Shown: one piece after another, positions 35,831 through 44,189 of the stretch
Numbering within the stretch: the stretch's first letter is position 1
Layout: every line of letters begins with the position of its first letter
Source of the DNA: an uncultured bacterium
GTDB taxonomy: Bacteria > UBP6 > UBA1177 > JAKLFG01
Direction of reading: 5' to 3'
Assembly: GCA_937871295.1 (NCBI GenBank)
Contig: CALMRE010000154.1
Span: 1 to 51,135 of the forward strand
DNA: 51,135 bases
Position numbers and translations under genes: made by a program
Notes under the pieces: generated by a model
What the model saw: the letters and a program-made list of their open reading frames with translations, nothing else
Told to the model about the DNA's origin: nothing
Databases searched by the model: none

Positions 35831-36286
35831 ATGGCGCAGAAGAACGACGAGATCGTGGTACCGCACGGCATCATCTTCAACTGGGGCGAATACCTCGGCA
35901 AGCGGGTGAACTACATCCTCAAACACATGGGCTACGGCACGATGACCGTCTACCCCAAACGCGGCCAGAACCCCAACGACGACTATGTGGTCTTCGACTA
36001 CACCGACCGCGACATCCTCTTCTTCGTCCGCAACGGACTCATCGTCGAGATCCGCTTCCTCACCAAGCACCCCGAGAAGGTCTTCAACCTCGGCATGGGG
36101 ATGACGCGCGAACAGATCGAGGCGGTCGCCGGACGGCCCAACAAGGTGATGAAGGCGGCCGAGATCGGCTTTCAGGCGCCCTTCGAGCACGTCTGGGCCT
36201 ACAACGACATGGAACACTTCGACTTTACCCTTGAGGTGCTGTTCGACGATCGCTGGATATCGAATCAGATAAATATCTATCCGTAA
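35831..36286 (+). CDS. Hypothetical protein with SmpA-like GMTREQIEAVAGRP motif
   Basis: 151 residues, no signal peptide and no Cys. Alternating beta and helix; the most recognisable stretch is GMGMTREQIEAVAGRPNKV, resembling the GMTxxEVxxxxGxP motif of BamE/SmpA-type domains. I do not recognise the whole protein. Codons are strongly G/C-ending, as in highly expressed genes here. A GCGGGAG...CTCCCGC hairpin followed by TTTT lies about 60 nt upstream. It is convergent with the histidine kinase gene, 4 bp apart. Confidence 0.75.
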   Translation: MAQKNDEIVVPHGIIFNWGEYLGKRVNYILKHMGYGTMTVYPKRGQNPNDDYVVFDYTDRDILFFVRNGLIVEIRFLTKHPEKVFNLGMGMTREQIEAVAGRPNKVMKAAEIGFQAPFEHVWAYNDMEHFDFTLEVLFDDRWISNQINIYP

Positions 36287-36290
36287 GGCT

Positions 36291-37961
36291 TCAGACCGCG
36301 CCGATCCGCGGGACCGTCACGACAAATCGCGCGCCGCCCAGCGATGAATCCTCCACCGCGATGGTGCCGCCCGCTTCGGTGACCAGTTTCAACGAATGAC
36401 TGAGTCCGATGCCGGTGCCGCCCGGCTTGGTGGTATAGAAATTCCGGAATATCTTTTCCCTCTCCGCCGCCGGGACACCGTGCCCGCTGTCGTCCACAAA
36501 AAGACGGACCATGCCGCCCGCCGCTTCGCCCGACAACATCACGCGGCCGCCGTCACCCAGTTCCTCCCACGCGTTCTTGAGGAGATTGAGCATCACCTCG
36601 CGGAACGAATTGAGCGCGATGGTCAGTTCGGCGTCGGGTAACATCGCCACATCCAGCGATATGCCGCGTTTCTTGAATTCACCTTCGTGGAACTTCAACA
36701 GGTCGTTCAATGCCTCGGGCAGGAGCGTTCTGTGGGCCGGTTCATCTTCGGCGCGGTAGCGCACCATCCCCATGTAGCGGTCGGTCATCTCCTCGAGTCG
36801 TATCACCTCCTTGACGATGAGGGCGATCGAGGCCGACAGTTCGTCGGGGGTAAGGTTCCGCGCGTTGTCGGCGATGTATTCGGCGTTGAGTTTGACCGTC
36901 GAGAGCGGATTGCGGATCTCGTGGGTCACCTTCGAGGCCATCTCGCCGATGGAGATGAGCCGCTCCGAATTGAGCAGGCGGCTGGCGAGCCGTTCCTGTT
37001 CGCTGATGTCGCGGACAACGTGGAGCACCGTGCCGCCCACCGTCGTCACATCGCGCCAGTAGGTCTTCCCGGTATGCGGCAGTTTACCCGGCAGGGAGAT
37101 ATCGATGCCGCTCTTCGCGATGACCGCCTTCAGCGGTTCCCCGATGAACTCCGGTCCGGTGCCGAACCATTCATGGAAAACGGTGTTGACGAACAACACC
37201 CGCTCCGACGCGGTGTCGGCGGCGACGATGCCCGCCTGCAGGGAATCGAGGATATCGCGGTACCGTTTGAGTATCGTCCGTTCCCGGGTCAGTTCGCGGC
37301 GGTCGGCGTTCTCGGCGGTCGCGCGTTCATCGCCGATCCGGCCGGCGCACGCCATCAGGTCGTCGGCGCCGGGATCGGGCAGGCCGATCTTCTTGGCGAC
37401 CGCCTCAAGCCGTCTGCCGCCGCGCCGCGCCAGAAAAAGCGCCGCCAAGCCCAGCGCCGCGACCGCGGCGAACAGCCCGGCGGTAACGCGCGCGGTCAGT
37501 AGAAGTCCCTGCCGGCGCGCCCCTTCGGCCTCTTTGCCCAGCCGTTTGCCGGCAAGCACCAGTATCTTGTGCAGAATCTTGATCTCTCCGCGCAGAAGCT
37601 CGCTTTCGACGGCCGGATCCCCCGAGGCCCATTGCGCGACGGCGGGCCAGACCTTTTCGTGATAGCCCGTCAACCGCGTTTTGAGCAACGGGTCCAGACG
37701 ATCGGCGACCGCGACCGCATGACGCTCATAGCGGCCCTTCAGACGATTCACCGCATCCTGCAGGCGCGGGTCGGCGGGTGTGCCGGTCGCGATGTATGCC
37801 TGTAACAGTTCGATCTCTTTTGCCATATCGTCCGCCCAGAGCGGCACCGGGTCGGCGGCGGCGCGGTAACCGTCCACGAACAGGGTGTTGAGAGAGATAA
37901 ACCCGGCCGACGCAACGGTCAGAATCGCGATAAGAAGGATAAGAAGGATGCGATTAGTCAA
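36291..37961 (-). CDS. Membrane sensor histidine kinase with PAS domain
   Basis: 556 residues. A membrane helix at the N-terminus (ILLILLIAILTVASAGFI) and a second near residue 155-175 (VTAGLFAAVAALGLAALFLARR) flank a helical periplasmic sensor. A PAS domain follows (DSLQAGIVAADTASERVLFVN). The H box is EMASKVTHEIRNPLSTVKLNAEYI. The ATPase domain has LLKNAWEEL, DDSGHGVP and GGTGIGLSHSL. No response regulator is adjacent. The start overlaps the LysM gene by 8 nt, so the two are cotranslated and probably sense the same envelope state. Confidence 0.93.
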   Translation of the reverse strand: MTNRILLILLIAILTVASAGFISLNTLFVDGYRAAADPVPLWADDMAKEIELLQAYIATGTPADPRLQDAVNRLKGRYERHAVAVADRLDPLLKTRLTGYHEKVWPAVAQWASGDPAVESELLRGEIKILHKILVLAGKRLGKEAEGARRQGLLLTARVTAGLFAAVAALGLAALFLARRGGRRLEAVAKKIGLPDPGADDLMACAGRIGDERATAENADRRELTRERTILKRYRDILDSLQAGIVAADTASERVLFVNTVFHEWFGTGPEFIGEPLKAVIAKSGIDISLPGKLPHTGKTYWRDVTTVGGTVLHVVRDISEQERLASRLLNSERLISIGEMASKVTHEIRNPLSTVKLNAEYIADNARNLTPDELSASIALIVKEVIRLEEMTDRYMGMVRYRAEDEPAHRTLLPEALNDLLKFHEGEFKKRGISLDVAMLPDAELTIALNSFREVMLNLLKNAWEELGDGGRVMLSGEAAGGMVRLFVDDSGHGVPAAEREKIFRNFYTTKPGGTGIGLSHSLKLVTEAGGTIAVEDSSLGGARFVVTVPRIGAV

Positions 37962-39114
37962 GCGTGGTGGCGGTCGCTATATCGCCGCGTTCGATGCCGA
38001 CGACGCTCCGGGTGATGATGGCCACCGCGGTGTGCGGCTCGGCGCGGACGACCACGATCTCGCCCACCTGCTCCCGGGGAAGTTTGAGCACCTCATCGGG
38101 GTCGAGCGTCCCGAGGCCGTCCTGCTGGCGACGTATCGTCAGCATGTGTCCTTCCTGCAGACCCTCCTTGAAGCCCTTGTCGAGATAGACCAGATAGCCG
38201 GGACCGAAGTAGATGACCGGATCGTAGCCGGTGAGGACCGTCACTTCCATTTTCTTGTCGAGTTGCACGATGCGGATGTTGGTCTTGAGTTCCTCGAACT
38301 CGCGGACGCTGTCGCCGCGCTCGACCGAGGTATAGGACTTGACGATCTTGACCGTCGCGATGCCGGACTTGTTGATGTCGATGATCTTCCCCTTGCCGGT
38401 GATCTCGACCCGATTCCCCACCACATCGCCCGACACCGGGTGTTCGATCTCCTCCTCGACACGGAAGAACTCGAGATAGTCGCCCACCGCCAGTTTCTTG
38501 CCGTCGAACTGTACGTAACAATCGTCCTCGGTGGAGAGCAGTTCCTTCTGGTCGTAGGCGGCCAGCAGTTTGCCGGCGATCTTGAGCCCTTCGGGCGATA
38601 TAAAGCCGCGGTGCGGCACGTCGAGCACCGTGTCGTCTATCTGACGGAAACGGTCGATGCGATATTTGCCGCCGAGTTTGACGTATTCTTTGTAATTCTC
38701 CGGCTTGTCGTCGAGCGTTTTGCCGGTGCGGGCGGTCTCATCGGTCTCCATATCCTCGGAGGATTCACTCCCCTCGCCGATGGCCAGACCCCCTTCGTTG
38801 GTCGGCGGCATCATGATCTCGCCGGTACCCTTGAAGTATATTTTATCGCCGGGGTAGATGAGATGGGGATTCTTGACCTGCGGGTTGATCGACCAGACTT
38901 TCGGCCAGTACCACGGGCTTTTGAGATATTTCTCCGAAAGGTCCCACAGCGTATCGCCCGTCGCCACTTCGTGTTCGTCGGGCGCCTGCGTGAAATCGGC
39001 CTGATTCAGGTCGATGAAGGGGGGCACCGGCACCTCTTCGGAGTTGCCCGGCGCCTCCTGCGCCGCAAGCGTCAAGGCGAACACTATCACGAACAGAACC
39101 AGCAGGTTTTTCAT
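37954..39114 (-). CDS. Secreted LysM-domain protein
   Basis: 386 residues behind GGAGG. Signal peptide (LLVLFVIVFALTLAAQ). One LysM domain at about residues 48-95: HEVATGDTLWDLSEKYLKSPWYWPKVWSINPQVKNPHLIYPGDKIYF, which binds peptidoglycan. The rest is beta-rich with no catalytic motif that I recognise. Proteins of this layout occur in deltaproteobacterial-like genomes. Transcription begins at a strong promoter with a palindromic operator. The stop overlaps the start of the histidine kinase gene. Confidence 0.88.
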   Translation of the reverse strand: MKNLLVLFVIVFALTLAAQEAPGNSEEVPVPPFIDLNQADFTQAPDEHEVATGDTLWDLSEKYLKSPWYWPKVWSINPQVKNPHLIYPGDKIYFKGTGEIMMPPTNEGGLAIGEGSESSEDMETDETARTGKTLDDKPENYKEYVKLGGKYRIDRFRQIDDTVLDVPHRGFISPEGLKIAGKLLAAYDQKELLSTEDDCYVQFDGKKLAVGDYLEFFRVEEEIEHPVSGDVVGNRVEITGKGKIIDINKSGIATVKIVKSYTSVERGDSVREFEELKTNIRIVQLDKKMEVTVLTGYDPVIYFGPGYLVYLDKGFKEGLQEGHMLTIRRQQDGLGTLDPDEVLKLPREQVGEIVVVRAEPHTAVAIITRSVVGIERGDIATATTLD

Positions 39115-39140
39115 CGCTGCCTCCGCAAAGTTACATAACT

Positions 39141-39170
39141 ATGCTTAATTAGCATAACAATTCATGCTAA
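39141..39170. promoter_or_regulatory. Palindromic operator at the LysM promoter
   Basis: TTAGCAT-N8-ATGCTAA (39149-39170) overlaps ATGCT-TAATT-AGCAT (39141-39155). It sits at the predicted transcription start, just after the -10 box, where a repressor would block transcription. Confidence 0.6.
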
Positions 39171-39171
39171 C

Positions 39172-39200
39172 TATATAACAATTATCTATATTATTGTCAA
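39172..39200 (-). promoter_or_regulatory. Strong promoter of the LysM-kinase operon
   Basis: The minus strand reads TTGACA, 17-bp spacer, TATATA in an A+T-rich stretch. The TGA of the -35 box is also the stop codon of the upstream lipoprotein gene. Confidence 0.85.
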
Positions 39201-39790
39201 TTTTTCTCAACATTTTTCCTTTGCCGACTTTTCAGGAGCGTCACCGTCTGCCGCTTCACCGCGCCGCTGCGGGCATCCTCCAGATAGGTCTCTATCTTTA
39301 CGATGCCGACCCGGGGGACGAAATAATGCACCGATTTCAATAAGATATCAGCGGTCGCCGCGACGCTCGTCTCGACCGCGATCGCCCCCTCGAAACGGCC
39401 CGCAGGGGTATCGACCGGCGTATCGACCGATACAATAGTGCGTGTCTCCCGCTGGGTGGGGGTCAGGAAGGCGACCCACGACCGTTTCTCCTGTAGCGGA
39501 AAAGTGAGCAGGTAGCGGTCCTTGTCGCGGATGCCGCGATGATCGGCCGTGAGCATGGTGCCGCGGTTATCGACGAACCATTCTCCCTCCTGCCGGACGA
39601 TCTCGACGGTCATCTCCCCCGCCTGACCGAGGTAGTCGACCGTATAGACCCACTGTTCCCCCACCGCGAGAGGCAGGTAGACAAGGGCGGAGTCGCGGTA
39701 ATCCTGCGCCGGCTTTTTCTCCGGACCGCCCGACGAGGCGCAGGCGGCGATAAAAAGCAGACAGCTGCCGAGCACGATGTTTCTGATCAT
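39197..39790 (-). CDS. Hypothetical lipoprotein downstream of lipB
   Basis: 197 residues from ATG 39790, overlapping the lipB stop by ATGA; the track start at 40048 lies inside lipB. Signal peptide with lipobox IAACA (weak) or nearby Cys (LLFIAACASSG). The mature part starts with LPLAVGEQWVYTVDYLGQAGEMTVEIV, a motif seen in beta-rich exported proteins of unknown role. Last gene of the S/T-kinase operon. Confidence 0.8.
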   Translation of the reverse strand: MIRNIVLGSCLLFIAACASSGGPEKKPAQDYRDSALVYLPLAVGEQWVYTVDYLGQAGEMTVEIVRQEGEWFVDNRGTMLTADHRGIRDKDRYLLTFPLQEKRSWVAFLTPTQRETRTIVSVDTPVDTPAGRFEGAIAVETSVAATADILLKSVHYFVPRVGIVKIETYLEDARSGAVKRQTVTLLKSRQRKNVEKN

Positions 39791-40452
39791 GGTATCGGGT
39801 ACTCCTTCAGGTTGTCGGTGCCGAATCGTTCCGCGAGAAAGGAAAGCAGTTCGCGCGCCAGTTCGGCGGGGCGCGGCGCCGCGCCGCGTTCGCGCTGTAT
39901 GGAGGTCACTCCCCCGTCGGTGATGCCGCAGGGGACGATGCCGGTGAAGTGGGTCAGGTCGGGGGCACAGTTGAGCGCGAAACCGTGGGCCGAGACCCCC
40001 CGTTTCACATGGAGACCGACCGCGGCGATCTTGTTGCGGCCGACCCACACACCCGTTCTTTTCTCATCCCAGCGCGCCGCGATACCGTAGCGCGTTTCGA
40101 GCACCCGGGCCATACCGGCGCCCCACCATACGACGAATTCCTTCACCGATCCGAACCGGCAGCGGTGCAGGTCGAGAACGGGATAGATGACCAGTTGCCC
40201 GGGCCCGTGGTAGGTCACATCGCCGCCGCGCCGGGTCCGGTGAAGGGCGATGCCGCGACGCTCCCGTTCGGCGGCGGGCATCAGGATGTGCCGCTCGACG
40301 CCGCGTATCCCGAGCGTGTAGACCGGCGTATGTTCGAGGAACAGCACGATACCTTCGCCCAGTTCCCCGGCGAGCACCCGGTCGCGGAGCGCCTCCTGAC
40401 GTTCCAGCATCGCCCCGTATTCCTGCGGCCGGTCGAAGATATGCCAGTACAT
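39787..40452 (-). CDS. lipB: Lipoyl(octanoyl)transferase LipB
   Basis: 221 residues, full length. It has RRGGDVTYHGPGQLVIYPVLDL, the invariant Lys in GRNKIAAVGLHVKRGVSAHGFALN, and the catalytic Cys in FTGIVPCGITDGGVTS. LipB moves octanoate from octanoyl-ACP to lipoyl domains, the first step of de novo lipoate assembly; LipA is not in the window. The gene follows the phosphoesterase by one base and overlaps the next lipoprotein by ATGA. Confidence 0.96.
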   Translation of the reverse strand: MYWHIFDRPQEYGAMLERQEALRDRVLAGELGEGIVLFLEHTPVYTLGIRGVERHILMPAAERERRGIALHRTRRGGDVTYHGPGQLVIYPVLDLHRCRFGSVKEFVVWWGAGMARVLETRYGIAARWDEKRTGVWVGRNKIAAVGLHVKRGVSAHGFALNCAPDLTHFTGIVPCGITDGGVTSIQRERGAAPRPAELARELLSFLAERFGTDNLKEYPIP

Positions 40453-40453
40453 G

Positions 40454-41200
40454 CTAATGCCCCTCGAGCAGGCGGTCGGCGAAACTGCGCGGCAGTTTCA
40501 GTTTCCGTATCTGGTTCACCGTCTTTTCCACATCATATTCGACGCGGTGGAACTGGACCGCCATCTTCTCGGTGTCGAAGGTGACGAAGCCGGCCCGTTT
40601 GTCGCCGTCGCGGGGCTGACCGACCGAACCGACGGCGCAGACCGAGGGGTAGGGAAAGTCGATATCTATACGGCCCGAGGTGAGGTCCAGTTCGATCGAA
40701 CGACCGTTGCCGGTCAGGACGAAATAACTGAAAAAGTGGGAATGGGCGACGAACGTGACGCGCCGTAGAAAGGGCTCCACCTCGTACAGCCGCTCGACCG
40801 TCTCTTTGCTGTAGAGGTAGTCGAACCGTTCCGGCATCCGCGGCGAGCCGTGCGAACAAAGGATCAGCCCGGTGTCGTCGTTGAAGATGTATTTCAGGTC
40901 GGCGAGGAATTTTTTCTGCTCGTCGTTCAACTGATCGCGCGACCATTCGATGACATACCGGATGGCGTCGTAGTAACTCGACACGTCCACCTTGCGCACC
41001 GCGCCGGCGTCATGGTTGCCCAGCACCCCGCCGTGGACGTTGCGGCGCAGTATCTCGACCGATTCGGCCGGCCACGGCCCGTACCCGACCGCATCGCCGA
41101 GGAAATAAAGCCGGTCGGGCTTGAGCCCGGCGATCTTCCGGATGACCGCCTCGAGCGCCGGCAGGTTGCCGTGTATGTCCGACAGAAGGGCGATCAGCAT
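40454..41200 (-). CDS. Metallophosphoesterase (YfcE-like)
   Basis: 248 residues. Calcineurin-like metal site motifs in order: SDIHGN (start), GDAVGYG, GNHD, CSHGSP and VAHSHF. The compact form with an N-terminal DIHGNLPAL is typical of small cytoplasmic phosphodiesterase/phosphatases, and many members act on phosphoproteins or cyclic nucleotides. Being encoded with a Ser/Thr kinase makes a phosphoprotein phosphatase role tempting but unproven. It lies 5 nt after the PhoH-like gene and 1 nt before lipB. Confidence 0.9.
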   Translation of the reverse strand: MLIALLSDIHGNLPALEAVIRKIAGLKPDRLYFLGDAVGYGPWPAESVEILRRNVHGGVLGNHDAGAVRKVDVSSYYDAIRYVIEWSRDQLNDEQKKFLADLKYIFNDDTGLILCSHGSPRMPERFDYLYSKETVERLYEVEPFLRRVTFVAHSHFFSYFVLTGNGRSIELDLTSGRIDIDFPYPSVCAVGSVGQPRDGDKRAGFVTFDTEKMAVQFHRVEYDVEKTVNQIRKLKLPRSFADRLLEGH

Positions 41201-41205
41201 TTTTG

Positions 41206-42531
41206 TTACAACAGCTCCGCCGCCGCGTTGGCAAGCGCCGAGCGCTCGCCTTTTTCAAGGATGATATGTCCCGCGAGATCGAATTCCTTGAACTTGTCGA
41301 CGATGTAGGAAAGTCCGTTGTTCGATTCGTTCATGTAAGGATTGTCTATCTGGAACGGGTCGCCGGTCAGCACTATCTTGGTGTTCTCGCCGACGCGCGA
41401 CACGATGGTCTTCACCTCGTGCGGCGTCAGGTTCTGCGCCTCGTCGACGATGATGAACTGTTCGGGGATACTGCGGCCGCGGATATAGGTGAGCGCCTCC
41501 ACCTCGATGATGCCCGAATTCAGGAGATCGTTCATCTTGCCGAAGTTGGTCGAATCGTAGCCGGCCAGCAGGTACTCGAGATTGTCGAAGACCGGCTGCA
41601 TCCACGGCTTGAGTTTCTCGTTGACCGTGCCGGGGAGATAGCCGATATCGCGCCCCATCGGGTAGATCGGCCGCGCGACGAGCATCCGGGTGTAGACCCC
41701 CTCCTCGAGGCACTTGACCAGTCCCGCCGCGATGGCAAGGAGCGTCTTGCCGGTGCCGGCCATACCCATGAGCGACACCAGTTTCACCCGGTCGTCGAGC
41801 AGGAGGTCGAGCGCCATTTTCTGTCCCACGTTGCGCGCCGATATGCCCCAGACCGACTTGTACTGCTTGAGCGGCACCGCCGCTTTGTCGAAGGGATCGA
41901 TCCGGACGATCGACTGATGCTGTTCGTTGGCGGCGTCCTTGAGCAGGAAGAACTGGTTGGCAAAGCCCTTCTGGAACGGCGCGGCAAGCGCGTCGTCAAG
42001 CGGCAGTTTCTTCATCTGGTGGATACGGTCGATAACCTCGCCGGCGATCTCGAGCGGCTCGAACCCCTTGTGAAGACTCGTGAAATTTATCGTCTCGTTC
42101 TTGTAGGTCTCGGCCTGTATCCCCAGCGCATCGGCCTTGATGCGCATGTTGATGTCCTTGCTGACCAGCACCACCGGCACATTCGGGTTCTCCTTGGTGA
42201 CGCGGTAGGCGCTCGAGAGGATGATGTTGTCGGCGTGCGAACCGCCCAGATCGAGCGCCGGCAGATCGACCTTCGACGCGAGGTCTATCCGTATCGAGCC
42301 ACCCTCCTTGAGTTGGACCCCCTTCAGCAGACTGCCGCGCTTGCGGATACTGTCGATGTAGCGGGCGAAGGCGCGGGCCGCGAGGCCGATCTGGTTCATG
42401 TCCTTCTTGAACTTGTCGAGTTCCTCGACCACCACCAGCGGAATGACGATGTCGTTCTCCTCGAAGTTGAAGATCGCCTTGGGATCGGAGAGGATGACAT
42501 TCGTATCAACGACGAAGATCTTCTTGGACAT
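41206..42531 (-). CDS. PIN-PhoH family ATPase/ribonuclease
   Basis: 441 residues from ATG 42531, with GGGAGG upstream; the track start is 42573. An N-terminal PIN domain (KIFVVDTNVILSDPKAIFNF, then DNIILSSAYRV with catalytic acids). A C-terminal PhoH ATPase domain has Walker A (GMAGTGKT), VARPIYPMGRDIGYLPG and Walker B (FIIVDEAQNL). The PhoH2/YlaK type couples helicase and RNase activities; the physiological RNA target is unknown. In the S/T-kinase operon, 16 nt after the kinase stop. Confidence 0.93.
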   Translation of the reverse strand: MSKKIFVVDTNVILSDPKAIFNFEENDIVIPLVVVEELDKFKKDMNQIGLAARAFARYIDSIRKRGSLLKGVQLKEGGSIRIDLASKVDLPALDLGGSHADNIILSSAYRVTKENPNVPVVLVSKDINMRIKADALGIQAETYKNETINFTSLHKGFEPLEIAGEVIDRIHQMKKLPLDDALAAPFQKGFANQFFLLKDAANEQHQSIVRIDPFDKAAVPLKQYKSVWGISARNVGQKMALDLLLDDRVKLVSLMGMAGTGKTLLAIAAGLVKCLEEGVYTRMLVARPIYPMGRDIGYLPGTVNEKLKPWMQPVFDNLEYLLAGYDSTNFGKMNDLLNSGIIEVEALTYIRGRSIPEQFIIVDEAQNLTPHEVKTIVSRVGENTKIVLTGDPFQIDNPYMNESNNGLSYIVDKFKEFDLAGHIILEKGERSALANAAAELL

Positions 42532-42547
42532 GGGCGCCTCCCGTCGG

Positions 42548-44110
42548 TTACTGAAGTTGCTTGAGATCCACATTGACCGTCATGTCCCGGTCGAGCGCTA
42601 TGGCCATGGGGCGGATATTGAAATCGTCTTTCTGGAAACCGAGCACCATCACCGCGCCGTCGTTCTTGGGCAGGCGCGTCTTGCACGGCGTCACGCAGAG
42701 CACCTTGCCGGTCTCGTTGTTGAGGACCGTCACGCCCTCGACATTCGCGTTGACCGTCAGCAGGATGGTCTTTCTCGCGGTACCGGTCACCTTCTTGCCG
42801 CTGTAGGTCTTGGGCTCATGCTGCTTCTGGACCGGCGGCTTACGGTCGGGTTCCTTCTGTTTTATTTCCGGTACGCTCTTTTTCGGATCCTCCCCCTGCG
42901 ACCGCTCGGCGACGAGGATGTCGCTCTTTTTCGTGACGGTCCGGTAGATGAGCACCGCCGCCACCAGCAGCAGCGCCAGTATGACGACGATGGTGATGAG
43001 GGTCGATTTCTTCTGGACCGCCGCGACCGTATCGCTCCTTTCGCGGTGACGGCCCGCCATCGTCCCCTGATTGAGCATGAGGAGCATGTCGCGTTCCGAC
43101 GGCCGTTCCTGCGCGGTCGGCGAGGGCTCCTCGCCCTCGGCGCGCGAGATGACGGTCGAATTGAGGAGGAAGGCGAGGTTTATCCTCTTCTCGAGACCGT
43201 ACTGGGTGTAGACCCTCTTGAGGTCGGCGATGAGATCGAGCATCGTGGGGTAGCGGTTCGCCGCGTTCTTTTCGAGACAGCGCATCACGATGGCGTCCAT
43301 TTCGGACGGCACGGTGGGCTCCTTCGACGAGGGGAGATCGGGTATCTCGTACTGGTGCTTGTGGAGCACCTTCATGTAGTTCTGATCGACGAACGGGAGT
43401 TTGCCGGTAAGCATCTCGTACATCATGATGCCCAGCGAATAGATGTCGGTCCGCGTATCGACCTGCTGGCCGCCCGCCTGCTCCGGCGACATATATTCGG
43501 GGGTGCCGAAGATCGCGCCGGTCTTGGTGAGGGTCCGCTCCTTGCGGGCGGTCACGTTGGTCCCGATGATCTTCGAGATGCCGAAGTCCACGATCTTGAC
43601 GAAGGGCGATATCTCATCCTTCGAAGTGATGAGGATGTTCTCCGGCTTCATGTCGCGGTGGACGATGCCTTTGCCGTGGGCGTTGTAGAGCGCCAGCGCC
43701 ACCTGCGCCGATATCGCGATGACATGATGGAGCGGCAGCGGCGCCCGTTTCTTGATGATATCGGCCAGCGACTCCCCCTCGACATACTCCATGACGAAGA
43801 AGGAGTTGCCCTGTTCGGTATAGCCGAAATCGGTGACATCGACGATGTTGGACTGGCCGATGTTGCTGGCCGCGATCGCCTCGCGTTTGAACCGCTCGAG
43901 GGTATCCTTGTTCTTGGAAAGTTCGAAGTGGAGTATCTTGACGGCGACCTTCTTCTTGAGCAGGACATGTTCGGCGAGGTAGACATTACCCATGCCGCCC
44001 GAACCGATGATGCCGGTGATGAGGTATCGCTCGCTGATGGTCTGGCCGATAAAGGGATCTTTTTTCTCTTTGAGTTCTATCTCTTTCGAGCTGAATTCAG
44101 GTATCGTCAT
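42548..44110 (-). CDS. Transmembrane Ser/Thr protein kinase with PEGA-like C-terminus
   Basis: 520 residues. The kinase domain (about residues 28-300) has GSGGMGNVYLAEH, the catalytic Lys in VAVKIL, HRDMKPENIL (RD kinase), DFGISK and GTPEYMSPEQ. A membrane segment (LITIVVILALLLVAAVLIY) follows at about residue 365-385. The exported part is Lys/Pro-rich, then a PEGA-like beta domain (ILLTVNANVEGVTVLNNETGKVLCVTPCKTRLP). This is the eukaryote-like kinase layout common in myxobacterial-type genomes. First gene of an operon with PhoH-like, phosphoesterase and lipB genes. Confidence 0.94.
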   Translation of the reverse strand: MTIPEFSSKEIELKEKKDPFIGQTISERYLITGIIGSGGMGNVYLAEHVLLKKKVAVKILHFELSKNKDTLERFKREAIAASNIGQSNIVDVTDFGYTEQGNSFFVMEYVEGESLADIIKKRAPLPLHHVIAISAQVALALYNAHGKGIVHRDMKPENILITSKDEISPFVKIVDFGISKIIGTNVTARKERTLTKTGAIFGTPEYMSPEQAGGQQVDTRTDIYSLGIMMYEMLTGKLPFVDQNYMKVLHKHQYEIPDLPSSKEPTVPSEMDAIVMRCLEKNAANRYPTMLDLIADLKRVYTQYGLEKRINLAFLLNSTVISRAEGEEPSPTAQERPSERDMLLMLNQGTMAGRHRERSDTVAAVQKKSTLITIVVILALLLVAAVLIYRTVTKKSDILVAERSQGEDPKKSVPEIKQKEPDRKPPVQKQHEPKTYSGKKVTGTARKTILLTVNANVEGVTVLNNETGKVLCVTPCKTRLPKNDGAVMVLGFQKDDFNIRPMAIALDRDMTVNVDLKQLQ

Positions 44111-44147
44111 GCGGCGTCCGCACCTTTCCTATGATAAAGCACCGGCA

Positions 44148-44176
44148 AACGTATCATTTCCAGCCTGCTTTGTCAA
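44148..44176 (-). promoter_or_regulatory. Candidate promoter of the kinase operon
   Basis: The minus strand reads TTGACA, 17-bp spacer, TACGTT. The -35 is perfect but the -10 is poor. Confidence 0.45.
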
Positions 44177-44189
44177 AAAATGTGCCGGT

